64,000 bases of DNA from Oopsacas minuta (Eukaryota; Porifera; Hexactinellida; Lyssacinosida; Leucopsacidae), in assembly GCA_024704765.1 (NCBI GenBank), contig JAKMXF010000044.1, forward strand, positions 854,057 through 918,056, given 5' to 3'. Position 1 is the first letter of the stretch, and every line of letters starts with the position of its first letter. Below are positions 48,294 to 60,100 of the stretch, one piece after another. The notes under the pieces are model-generated. The model searched no databases and had not been told where the DNA came from. It was given only the letters and a program-made list of their open reading frames with translations. The position numbers were made by a program, and so were the translations under genes.

Positions 48294-49989
48294 ATGGAGG
48301 AGATAGTGGCAGAAAATCAAACTCTATGGGATAAGAATTATGAAAAATACGTCGTCGATGTCTTGAGACGTGGAAAAACGGGAAAATCTCTTCCAAGAGA
48401 ATGTTACAATATATTGAATGTTTATTCCTTAGTATCTATTGGATCTGTTGCTAAGGTTACTAAGCGGAATGGAAAATGCATGGCAACAAAAGAGGAAGTT
48501 ATTAATATAATATTTTCTATGCATATCGCAACAGGCCATGGAGGTGAAAAGATACAAGATAAATTTGCCAATATCCTGCGTTACCTTGTCCAGGAATATA
48601 TAAAACGTTGCAAAAGATGTGCAGAGAAGAGAGCAAGACGAGAGACTGCTTCTGGCGTAGTTATACGTCCTCTAACAGTGAAAGACTTAAATGAACGTGG
48701 CCAGGTGGATCTTGTTAATATGCAAACAATCCAAGATGGTAATTTCAGATTTATATTACATTACATGGAATATCTAACAAAATTCCATGTTATTCGTCCT
48801 CTACAAAGAAAAACAGCTACAGAGGTTGCAAATCAATTGCTTTTGATTTTCCTAGACTTTGGTGCACCAAATATCTTACAATCAGATAATGGTCGTGAAT
48901 TTACGGAACAAGTGATTCAAGAACTTTCAACTCTCTGGCCAGAACTTTTTCTTGTGAATGGACGTCCACGTCATCCCCAAAGTCAAGGATCAGTCGAGCG
49001 GAGCAATGGTGACATGAAGACTCAATTGATGGCTTGGATGCGAGATAATAATACATCCAAATGGAGCTATGGGATCCGTTTTGTGCAATGGTCTATGAAC
49101 ACTTCATATCATGAAGCAATAGGAATTCTACCAACAGATTTTCTCGATAAAATATTTACAGGTATATTGGAGGAAGATCTTGAAATTCAAATCTGTGAAG
49201 TTGAAAACGGAGATGTTAATTCTAATAATCCAGAAACTATAGTTTCACCTGGTAATGACAATCCTGATGCTGAAAGTAATCATCTACCCCCCTCAATGGC
49301 AGAATCTTCACTGGACAATGAAAGAACTCATCTACTCCCAATGGCAGAATTTTCCTGGAGAATGAAAGTACTCGTATATTTCCATGTACCACAACTCCAC
49401 TAGGTAATGACAGTGCTGAAGAGATTCTTAATGATTTAATAGGAGGAAAAGATCCAGAATTGCATCATACAAATGTTTCTAATTCTCTACTCTTGGACTT
49501 TAGAGGAAATGATAGCCATCCGGCAAGACGTGCACGAATAGAAGCTTGCAAAGGTATCCAAAAACAAGCCAAAAAATGATTGCACGCAGTACTCGCACCC
49601 TGCGTCCTCTTTGTATCGGTGATAGCGTTGCTGTGCCTGTATCCCAGTTTGATCGAAGCAAAGGTGATCCACCAAATATAATTGGGATTGTTTTGGAATT
49701 TGATCAGAGTGGTTATCAAATAGGAACTAGGACTGCAAAAATAAGAGGCCGACTTGCAAGAAATCAAGTTGAATTTATCAAATTTACTGGACTGAATTCG
49801 GAACACATACCAGATGAAGAATTATCGATTCGCGAAATTGTTCGAGCACAGAGCATATGTGGTGGTCAGGGATTTCGCAGATGTCATTGCAAGAGCAATT
49901 GTTTAACAAAACGTTGCTCTTGTTTAAAGGCAGGGCTAATATGCAACAGTGCTTGTCATGGGAAAGGATCATGTGACAACATAGATTAG
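48294..49989 (+). pseudogene. Integrase plus CXC-domain transposon gene (KRBA2/Ginger-like), frameshifted
   Basis: From the ATG at 48294, a 369-residue frame holds an HHCC-like region (HIATGHGGEKIQDKF, then CKRCAEKRA) and a DDE integrase core with QVDLV, QSDNGREF and GSVERSN, giving all three acidic residues. After a shift near 49355 (coding resumes as TTPLGNDSAEEILNDLI) and another in a run of A near 49572, the frame 49546-49989 gives IGDSVAVPVSQFDRSKGDPP and a cysteine-rich CXC-type tail (CHCKSNC-TKRCSC-KAG--CNSACHG). This integrase plus CXC layout is seen in KRBA2/SCAND3-like proteins and Ginger-type DNA transposons. No reverse transcriptase or gag lies beside it. A roughly 48-bp tandem duplication at about 49281-49365 adds to the damage. 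Confidence 0.75.
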
Positions 49990-50096
49990 TACGTATTGAA
50001 AACAGACTAAGTTGTTTCTCAAGTTATTTCCTAAATATTTTCTCACTTCTCATTCATATAATTTGTTTTCTCATCATGTTTCCTCATAGAATTATA

Positions 50097-52431
50097 CACG
50101 TTTTTTTTTTTTATAAGGAACCCTAATTCAAACTTCAGGCTGAAGTTCCTTATTTTTTTTGCCAATTTCAGCCTCAAAGTTCCTTATCGGTTCCTTATTT
50201 TCTCGGCTCGAAATATTGCTTAGTAAGAAGGTACCTACGTATTCAATTACTTAATTAACTGATTATTAACATTTTAACATTGTAAAGTGTGTATTTAGCT
50301 TTTACATGTGTGCTAACAGACAGCCAACACTTGGCAGTTTTGGATTTATAAAACGCGTTAGACACCGTGGGGTATGGAACGAAATCATTCTACCTGACAT
50401 TTCAGAACAGCCCAAATTGGAATGTCCCCACTGTGATAACAAATTCAAAAATCAACAAGGATTGACGGTACACCTAAAATGTAAACACGGTAACATTTCA
50501 GAAAGTACCAATGTCGAAATAAACAACGTCCCACTTACTAGTAGTATAGCTGAAATCGAACATGTTTCGAACGTTGATTCAGAAGAACTACAGCTAGGAG
50601 TATTTGAAGCGCAAGATATTTCAATTGAGCCACCTGCTAAAAGATCCCGTGGTCAAGATAGTAGACGGCAGTATAATTCAGTGTTCAAAGCGAAAATTGT
50701 TTCAAATCTTGAAGCAGGAGTATCACCCAAGGTACTAGCTCAGAAACATGCTATCAGCAAATCAATGTTATCTATGTGGCGCTTGAACAAGGGAAAGATA
50801 ATGTTGGCGGCTTCAAATGACCACAAGAAACTCTTGAAAATCAGACCTTCGACAAAATACGCGGAATTATATAGGGATCTAAGGAAGGTTTTCCTAGAAG
50901 CTCGTAGTAAAGGACACCGAGTTGATTTCAACTGGATATGGTCAAAAGCTAGAATTCTATACAGGCAGAAAACGAACGATCCAAATGCCATCGTAAGGAA
51001 GCATGTAATCGTGAACTTTATCAAACGAAATGATTTAAGATTACGCTCCCGCCAGAGAAATCGTAAGTTAAGCAAGGAGAACTTTCGTCTCCCGATGCAA
51101 CAATGGCATGCTACTACCAGAGAGCGGTTGATAAGGACAGGATGTGCAGACTCTTATAACTCCAAATGGGGTAGGTATGCACCGGAGCAGCGATTTAATG
51201 TTGATCAATCTCCTTGTCCCTTTGTCATTAATACAAAGAAAACATGAAATGTTAGAAAAGAAAAACCCAAACAATCGTGAACATAAAGTTTGGATATCCC
51301 AACCTGGAAGTGGCTTGGACAAACGTCAGTGCACTCTCCAAATCTGTTTTCGGCCAACTGGGAAGCAGCCTCGAGTTGCAATTATATTCAATGGAAAGGG
51401 AAAAAGGATAAGTGAGGATGAAAAAAATGCATGGCACCCAGATGTTGATGTGTATTTTCAAGAAAACGCATGGGCAGATACCGCATTTTCTGTCGAATGG
51501 GTAAAACGTACCCTCTCCCCCATAGTTCAACATAGTATTGATCGTTTTGTCTTATTTTGCGACAATTTATCAGCCCAGATATCTGACGAATTTAAGAAAT
51601 CTGTTTCAGATTTAAATGGCGTTTGCTGGTATGGATTACCTAATGCAACTGACATCTGGCAACCGGTAGATGCTGGATATGCTGAATTACTGAAAGTTTT
51701 CCTAAACCAAAAGCATCATGAGTGGCTTGACTGCGATGGCAATGCCACCAAGTGGTATGAAAGCACGCAAAGTTTTAGCAGGAAAGAGCGGCGGATTTTA
51801 CTTACTCATTGGGTCGGTGAAGCATATAAAAAATTGATAAGTTCGCAATACGATTCATTCAGATTGCGGATATGGCAAAAGACTGGTTGTCTCATGACCG
51901 CTGATGGTACTGAGGATCACCTAGTGCAACCAGAAGGATTACCTGGCTACAATATTCCTCCTCCCTCTATGATTGACCCGGACACTGTGACTCCAGGCAT
52001 GCAAAACCCAGAACCAAATGAAAATGTAGATATTCAATCCGAGAAAGAAAGTCTTCTAATTGATAATGATGATGAGCGTGAAGAATTTGAGGATAATATA
52101 GCTGATAGGATTTTTCACCATGAACTCGTTGGAAAACAAGTTAAAGGGTTATATGAAAATGGGTGGTTTATTGGAAAGATCCAATATTTTAACAGTAGGC
52201 TTGATGAGTTTAAAGTAGTATTTGAAGATGATTCAATTGATTATATATCAAAGGAAGATATAGACGATGTTGAAATATTCTTGATAAATTAATAAATGAT
52301 ACTATGATAGGTATATTATTTATGGGTTTTATAATCTCAGGCTGGGCAGTTCCTTAAGAGTTCCTTAATTTTTTGCCAATTCTCAGCCTGGAGTTCCTTA
52401 TAAAGGTGTTCCTTATAAAAAAAACAACGTG
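50097..52431. mobile_element. Complete TA-flanked DDE transposon (pogo/Tc1-like)
   Basis: The left end CACGTTTTTTTTTTTTATAA then GGAACCC and the right end, which in reverse complement reads CACGTTGTTTTTTTTATAAG then GAACACC, are inverted repeats of about 27 bases with TA on both outer sides. Just inside each end are AGGCTGA--GTTCCTTA and TTTTTTGCCAATT blocks plus four to six scattered GTTCCTTA/TAAGGAAC copies in both orientations, probably transposase binding sites. One transposase gene lies inside. 2.3 kb. Confidence 0.85.
50306..52292 (+). pseudogene. pogo-like DDE transposase with BED/C2H2 finger, HTH and C-terminal Tudor-like tail
   Basis: Frame 1 (50306-51247, 313 residues): a C2H2-like finger (LECPHCDNKFKNQQGLTVHL then KCKH), a Psq/HTH domain (RRQYNSVFKAKIVSNLEAGV then SKSMLSMWRLNKGK), and the start of the DDE core (FNVDQSPCPFVINTKKT, first Asp). 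A single frame change at about 51245 then joins frame 2, ending at 52292: HKVWISQPGSGLDKRQCTLQ, VLFCDNLSAQ (second Asp), GLPNATDIWQPVDAGYAELL (third Asp). The last 60 residues (VGKQVKGLYENGWFIGKIQY then FNSRLDEFKVVFEDDS) look like a small Tudor-like domain. The only visible lesion is the frameshift, so it is a recent, nearly intact copy. Confidence 0.8.
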
Positions 52432-52433
52432 TA

Positions 52434-52505
52434 AGGCTTCGCGGGCCAAAAAAAGTAAGCTTGCGGGCCGTATCCGGCCCGCGGGCCAACAGTTTGAGAC
52501 CGCTG
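52434..52505. repeat. hAT-like terminus, GGCCCGCGGGCC type
   Basis: A GC-rich patch whose right end, read in reverse complement, starts CAGCGGTCTCAAACTGTTGG then CCCGCGGGCCGG. This is the usual form of a hAT end. Its left partner was probably removed or lies on the other side of the pogo-like insertion; I could not find it. Confidence 0.5.
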
Positions 52506-52853
52506 CCTTAATCTATCTTTTTTATCTCACTCTCCTCTCTCTCCTTTACTTTCCTCTTTTTTTCTTTCCCACTCGCTCCATACCCTTATTTCTGGCTACG
52601 TCCCAGAAAAGTAGTTTTTATCTATTTTTTAATGTATCTACTCAGTATATTTATATCATGTTCTAAACACTTCATTGAAGCTCCTTTACGAATTATTTGC
52701 TTTCTGTATTGTTCACTATTCAAAACAATATCAATTAATTGTTATACACTAAAATCTATTGAAAAGACGTCTATTCACCAAGTATTTATTGTTATTAAAT
52801 GCCCCTTATTTACCCCTAGAGTATTCTGATAGCATATTGGCATTATAATCCTA

Positions 52854-54005
52854 GGTACAATTGCAGAATCTTACACCCCCCAACTTTTTTAATGTGGTCA
52901 AAAATCCCTATATGCACCGTTCAAGAACTCGTTGAGAGAAGTTGAGAGAAGTTGATATAGCTAAAGAACTCCAAGATCGGATTAAAATTGACAAAGTTAC
53001 GAAAAATTTACTCCCTAAGCCAAATCCTATGGGGAAAATTGTATTACTCACTATTGTCAAATTGTATTCATTTATACATTACAATTACCATAGGAATGCT
53101 CATACTGTTGATATTGCGGTTATACACGCTTGTTACTCTACTCTTTCATGCTCATTTGTTTGCTATACAGTGTATTTCACTGCAGGTAATTCTTGTTACT
53201 TTAAAGGAAAGCTGGTTATTACATAATTCTGTCTACAAACACTAAATATACAATGAAGCATTGCATTTAATATTATGCTTGCAACTAAATTGCATCCTGT
53301 ATATGAAGTTGTTCAAACGTACCATCATACTTGCCAACATGAGTGAAGATAAAAAGCGAGACAGAAGGGACTAATTGAGCGGGACATCGTCGGATGCAGC
53401 ATATTTGTAGACTGGACTACAAAATAGAGTGGCAATTAAGGGTTTTGTCAAGTTTTGGCTGGACACTAGCCTCATTGTCAGTCAACACATATTCGTGACG
53501 AGAAATCGTGGTGTCCCGACAACCAACGGAACAGTTGGCAAGTATGGCGCGTTTGAACAACTTCATATACAGGATGCAATTTAGTTGCAAGCATAATATT
53601 AAATGCAATGCTTCATTGTATATTTAGTGTTTGTAGACAGAATTATGTAATAACCAGCTTTCCTTTAAAGTAACAAGAATTACCTGCAGTGAAATACACT
53701 GAATAGCAAACAAATGAACATGAAAGAGTAGAGTAACAAGCGTGTATAACCGCAATATCAACAGTATGCGCATTCCTATGGTAATTGTAATGTATAAATG
53801 AATACAATTTGACAATAGTGAGTAATACAATTTTCCCCATAGGATTTGGCTTAGGGAGTAAATTTTTCGTAACTTTGTCAATTTTAATCCGATTTTGGAG
53901 TTCTTTAGCTCTATCAACTTCTCTCAACGAGTTCTTGAACGGTGCATATAGGGATTTTTGACCACATTAAAAAAGTTGGGGGGTTTAAGATTCTGCAATT
54001 GTACC
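52854..54005. repeat. 1.15-kb near-perfect palindrome (long inverted-repeat/foldback element)
   Basis: Two arms of about 480 bp, 52854-53337 and 53536-54005, start and end with GGTACAATTGCAGAATCTTA and its complement and face each other over a spacer of about 200 bp. I can see only a handful of differences, mainly an extra GTTGAGAGAA in the left arm, so the arms are far above 90% identical. There is no convincing protein; the open frames here are mirror images of each other in both arms. A third, partial copy of the inner arm end (CTTGCAAGTAAATTGCATCC then TATATATGAAG) sits just outside at 54014-54056. Confidence 0.88.
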
Positions 54006-54659
54006 GAATATTTTGCTTGCAAGTAAATTGCATCCTATATATGAAGTAGTTCAAAACTCAAAATCGCAAAATTTTGATTCACTCTCCTCCCTGTGTTACT
54101 CATTTTCACCGTTTGCAAAATGAAAGGGACTTTCACACATCAAAAACCACCCCACTCCCCTTGTAATGTCAGGCATAGTTTGAACGACCTCAGTGGCACC
54201 GCGATAATTAGAACACTGTTAATAGAATACCTGGGTAAGGCGCATATATTTGCATATATTCTGTTACCTAAAATGGTAGTTCAATTTGCATTACTCCGGC
54301 TAAGGCAAACCAATTTCGATCGTTCGTTTGTGTTCGTATCAAGGTTAGGATGTATGTTAGAGACAATTCGTGTATTATTTAATCGCATAGTTATTGATCC
54401 AGCTTCTCTCAAGGTGCATTAGTAGTGTTGGAACAAGCAATGTCAAACCATTTCAGTGAATTGATTATACAAAAGTGTACCAGCATCCACTTTATATAGC
54501 AAGAATACTGAATTAGATAATAACGATGAAATTTGTAAATTCTTTGCAATTCAATATAACGCGCTCCAGTGTGTGCGCGCTGCTCCACCTTCGCTCCTGA
54601 AACATAAATGGAGCGGGCTCCTTTAATGCTCTGGGTATAATACTATTGGTAGTACATGG

Positions 54660-55518
54660 TTATATTTGGAGTAAATAATTAGTGTTAGCTCTTCCATATT
54701 TCTTCTGCCAACATACTTCAGATAAGTGAGTATCTAAAAGTATGGGGTTAGTAGTCATACAATTCCTCAGCCGTTTCTTCGCTCCACCCCATGTACTCTC
54801 AACTGTTTGTGTCTGTATACCTGTAGTAGGGTCAACAAAATTGAGGCTACGGTTGACGATGAGATGTTGAAAGCTTGCAGCAGGGATAGCATTAGACGAA
54901 GCCCATTCGTCAGAAAAGTATGGTACTGCTCGGAATAATATAACTCTGGATGAGAGGGATTAATGTTGCAGCCGACCTGTCTTGAACAGCAATCATAAAG
55001 GTATCTTTTGTTTCTCTATCTATCCCTCCAAATACCCATTGACATGATAGCATATGACCTCTTGAATACTTTCGATGTCCAAACTTTGATTCATCAATTT
55101 CTACAATATGCCCAGGCCCTCCAATTGGTTGAGGATTGACTAAAAATTCCTCAACACATAGGTCTCTGAGGAAGTTCTTCCAGTATGTTATAGTATGCTC
55201 TCCCCACCACAGATTCTTGCGTAAAAAGGCAGTAGTTTGCAGATTATCGGCCCAGAAATAGAGGAATTCTACCAACTCAGTTAATGGTATATGAGCACCT
55301 TCAAAGAATGAACCAATCCTCATGAAAGCAAAATTTTTGCATGACTTTTCAGGGCACCTCCATCCCTTTCCATCTGCAATACCTGCAAATGTTCCGGGTC
55401 TCATAATTCTACTGCATGTGCAAATCATCCCTTTAGCTAAAAGTCCGTTACTTTTGAGCCATGCTATCCAAGTATCTTCATCACGAGTGATATTTCGAAA
55501 AAGTTGTTTTAAGGTCAT
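54660..55518 (-). pseudogene. Merlin/IS1595-type (ISXO2-like) transposase with one frameshift
   Basis: On the minus strand from an ATG at 55518, 202 residues: a zinc-ribbon-like pair region (CTCSRIMR, then WRCPEKSC), FADGK-like GIADGKGWRC, then the ISXO2 core with HIVEIDESKFGHRKYSRGHM and VFGGIDRETKDTFMIAV. The frame stops after PSSTILF at 54910, but the next base frame continues the family's end: FSDEWASSNAIPA, then HLIVNRSLNFVDPTTGIQTQ and TVESTWGGAKKRLR to a TAA at 54660-54662. D, D and E/H residues of the family are all present across the break. One indel near 54917 therefore disables it. Merlin elements are the animal branch of this bacterial-like family. Ends not located. Confidence 0.82.
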
Positions 55519-57184
55519 TCTTCTACTACAACGGGGAATATTGCAGGAACCAACAGAGGTTGAAACGATGGAGCAACTGCCATTAAGGATTCTGTTATAG
55601 AAAGATCCAACTCGAATAATTTAAATATGTTAGTTATAATTTCCTGATATTCCTTTTATACTTTACTTAGGATTAATCGAAATGCATTGTATGATCGTTT
55701 GGAATGTATTCTTTAATTATAGGTAAAAATTACATGTGGTTTGCATGCCACTGTTCTAAACCATTTGTTGTTCAACTCAGTAACCAGACAACACAGCATT
55801 CCAATTATACTATATATTATATGTAATTGATACTGGTATAACTATGAACACATCAAATAATCTATACAATAGATTTTACATTATAATCCACTTATTTTTA
55901 CCACACTTTACATGTTTAATCTCAAGTAAATTTACTACATTTTTAGGTGATTGTTGGTTGTAAAAGAAAATAATGTAAATAATCCCATAATCCAATAAAT
56001 GTCTCATTTGGATCGTTATATTGTATTCCATTAATCATTGTTGACAACAATCACTGGTAAATAGAATTTGATTTGGCCATATTAACTAATCCTTTCGATG
56101 AATATTCTTTCAGGTATTTTCTTGCCACTACATTATAAATATATACCCGCTTTGTCATTGGGACTGGCGTATGCTGATGTGTCTCATCACACTCACAGAG
56201 TGCTTCTGGTAGCTGTTTACATGTGCCCATTGTTACTCCGTCGATGATAATTACTTCGGGGTTGTCTTTGCAAACGGAAGAAGAGAAACAAACTTTATAA
56301 TCAATGTTTATAATACGTAAATACGCATTCCAAACATAATTATAACGTGGTAATGATACTGAGTCCTCTCCCCATAAGTTGCATCTTCATATTTCTAGCT
56401 CTAAATACAGATAAATAATAAGTACAGTAGACTTCGATTAACCGAAACTTGATTATCTGACACCTCGGTTATATGAACAGCAGGAAGTATGTTTAGTTTA
56501 GGAAAATTTTAAAATTTTGGGTGCTTCTGACTACTCTAATAATAGTTTTTTTAAAGCTGTCGTGGTATTAGGCCTTATTGGCATGAATACACAGTAAAAT
56601 ATACTAAACTACAAAATCCAAATTTTCATATATCATCTCGCAGTGAATTTATGCATCAAAATACACTTTATCAGTTATTCGAACAATTCACTTATATAAC
56701 CCAACACCATACTTGAAATCCAAAGACTAAGGTGTTCAGACAATTGAGGGTGTACTGTACAATACGATAAGGCACAATTAGCAATTAAAATATATGAGAT
56801 AAATCACTAGTACAAGAGCTATTATTACACTAATTCGAATAAACTTGAATACCGATATACACTCCCAGTATGAATAATAATTATCACAGAGAACGATTAG
56901 AAATATAATATATAAATAAATACATAAAAGCTCATTAGTAAGAATAGTCTAAAGAAGATTAATATAGTTAGTTCTAAGAGAATAAGGTGCAGAGAATCTT
57001 GAATGCTCTAAGCTAATGCAATGGAACAACCTCATACATAAACAGTGCAATATTTACAATCAATACTTCATAAATTATATTAACAGGTCAGAGAAAGGAA
57101 TCTTTGAGTGGTAGAAAGTAGAACGTCAGAAAAGATTAATTTACAATTGCATTGTATGTTGATAAGTGATGTTTTTGAAATATT
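55519..57184. other. Intergenic, one MITE, no gene seen
   Basis: AT-rich spacer between the Merlin-like element and the 3' end of myosin-X. Only the MITE at 56425-56757 is recognised. Confidence 0.45.
56425..56757. repeat. MITE, CGATTAACCGAA type, 333 bp
   Basis: TA-CAGTAGACTTCGATTAACCG at the left, and CAATTGAGGGTGTACTG-TA at the right, with internal relatives (ACCTCGGTTATATGAAC and CTAAGGTGTTCAGACAATTG). TA flanks both ends. Confidence 0.65.
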
Positions 57185-60100
57185 TCAAAAGAAATGGCCC
57201 GCCCCAAAATGTGGAGACTGAGTGAAGGCAGTAAAGGCATTCAGAATCTTACAAATCTCCAAAACTTTAGATGTCTCTAATCTGATGTCTTGTGTTTTGT
57301 CTGAGAAATGGAGTTTAATATAATTCTGTCCAATAGCTTCGTAATTATTAATGACATTATATGGGTATTCCACTATAGGACGTGATTCTCCTCGTTTGTA
57401 TAGCTGTACTCCCTTTACATTCAATCCCAGCCACATATTACGAGGTAGTCTGTCGTCAATGTCTGTATACTGGATGTTGAAAAATGTAGATCCGAATCCT
57501 GGCCACTCGTTTAAGATATTCATATACTCCTCAAGTGCTACCTCCTCTGACATACCTCTCAGCTTACGCCAGAAGTCTGTCACCTGTCCCTTGACTGACT
57601 GCAGAGCCATCTCATTAGCAAGCATCTCGTCAATGTTTGTATCTTTAAGACGTTTCATCGTATCTTTCCCTAATCCCTTGAGAGTGTTCTTATTGAAGAG
57701 GGAGGCAGACTCCTTGTGCTCTCTAGAATCCTCCTTCACTTTATGGAGAGGATATTCCTTGGTGATATCTTTGATAACAGTACCCGACTCAAAATCCCCT
57801 TGAGTAAACTGCAGATGCAGAGCAGCCAGCTTGATCAGACTCTTCTGTGAGGCAGAGAAGAATCCACTCACAACATTTTCATGAGCCTGCTCTACCATCA
57901 GTGCAAACTCTATCGTATTAAATGATACAGCACTGGGATTTATGGTACAGAGAATACGGAAGAAGAGGTGACATTGTCCAGCATCAAAATCGTACTCAAT
58001 GAAACGCTCGTGTTTTGATAGGACATCAGCAATAATGGCTTTATTCTCAATAAACCGACTAATGTCACGAGATATTTCAAACAATGCAAACTTGTTATTG
58101 TCCTGAGTAATACCCAAACCAATACAAAGTCTTTTAACAACCTCCCCAGCTGTTGTGTGGGAGTTTATCTGTATATCGCATGCTCCCCCGCTGTAGCAAT
58201 TAACCTTAACCTTCATCGGTCTCCTACCCAAGAGTGCAGATATCTCATCTTTACTGGGAGGAAACTCTCTGGGCTTTACTCGATTCAATCCTTCTATAGC
58301 GAACTCTGCGAACTTCTGGATTTCTGTTTCTGGATTATTTTCTATATTTCTTGTAAGGTGTATTCTAAACAGACGGAAGTATAGATAAATATAAATATTA
58401 CTGGGACCTGTTAATACAGGAGCCAAAGGGTAATCGCCAATCGGCGTAGCCACAGTGCCCTCCTCCTATTGTAATAACTATCACTTTCGTCCTGCCTTTC
58501 TTTAGTTGTGTTTCTAATATATTTCAACCAAGTAGTGGGAATGAATTGATTCTGATTACATTTTATATCTTACTGTGCTTTGTTAATTCCCAAATATTTA
58601 ATTGCATTGTGGCATATATATTAACGCTAGGGAGTGTATACTAAATGGTAATTGGGTATTGTTTCTTGATTGAATAAGATTGTTGCTGCCCCCTACCTAA
58701 ATACGCCAGTGCTAAAAGTACTCGTCAATGCACCCATTAATAATAGGATATTCATTATTACTCACCTGAGGTATTTGAGAATAGATCGGTCAGGTACAAA
58801 GCACCAACATAGACAACACAGGAACTGCCAGCATCTCAATACAGGAAGTGAATCTAAATTAATGCTACTAGTCTGTTTAATTAGCTGACAGAATATCTCA
58901 CTCCTGAGATCTTCTACATCATAACAAGTATTGATAACACTCTGTGTTATAGGGATAGGATCAGATAGCAGCTCATGGTTAAGAAGAGTATTGAATACGT
59001 TAACAGCCTCTACGTGTAGAGTGTCGTACTCTCTAGCCTTAGTAGCAAGCAGAATAGGCTTTCCGTAAGGAAGAGCTAGTAGCGGGAACTTTAAGGGAGT
59101 GTTCTGGTGACTGAGTATTCGTGAGTAGATACGATAAACCTACATAGAAATAGTTTCCATCCATTTTTATACAATTCCATTCGTATAAGACGTACGTGCA
59201 TGTACACCCGGATAGGACGTACTAATTTTCGTTTTCCGAAAGGATATACGTCCTACCCGAATTCTATTGTATACAAAGGAAAGAAATAGATCTACGTACC
59301 TCATCCAGTACATGCGGTCTCCTGGGTATTCGTGTCTGTACTATAAAGTTAATTAGCTTCTCAGTAGGAGTCTCAATAACAGGCTTACTGAATATAACAT
59401 TATTAATAGCATACACCCATTCTTGATAATCCTGTTCTGACACACAGCCTAGCAGATAAGACTTCTTGCGAGTATTCAGCATGAATGTCCATCTGTCTAT
59501 CTCTCTAGCAGTGAATTCATTAGGTAGAATTAGACTACATAGACTATCCAGTCTTATCTGTCCCATTAACCAGCTGTCTTCAGATCTGTAGTAGCTCAGA
59601 CCGTCACGTGTCAGGACGTAGAACCGTTTCTTACGAGTCAAAGTATGGATGAGATTACCCTCTCCTTCTCTCTCCTTAATCAGATACCCCTTACGTAAGA
59701 TCTCAAGCCCCTGTGTATTGATAGCCCGGTAAGATGGCTTGAGAACACTTATCCACCTATTTTACAAAATACACCCATAAATACACAAACACGTACAGTA
59801 TTAGTCAATAATAATATACAGCCAACTCTCGTTATATCGAACTCCACTTTATTAACTAGTGTGATCCCTTGAGTTTCGATATAACGGAATTGATTGTAAT
59901 TTAACGTAGTATCAAACCTATGCATATCATCTTGCTTATCAGCTGATAGCACCATAACACGATGAGCCATTATAATAGCAAATGAGTTAGAACGATTGCT
60001 CTGTTTAGTAGCACTGACGTCATCAATAAGATCTAGATCAAGAGATCCCATAGCGTTACGAGGATCAGCTTCTACACTGAGTTGTAGCCTCTCCAGCTGT

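Noticed and set aside
51252-51533. Antisense frame inside the pogo-like transposase
   Set aside because: Shadow of the sense DDE core.
52942-53927. Pairs of 85-97 codon open frames in opposite directions
   Set aside because: They are the same sequence read from the two arms of the long palindrome; composition is AT-driven and no domain is visible.
54660-55518. Bacterial contamination, suggested by an ISXO2-type transposase
   Set aside because: Flanking composition and animal-type elements are continuous, and Merlin elements are known in animals.
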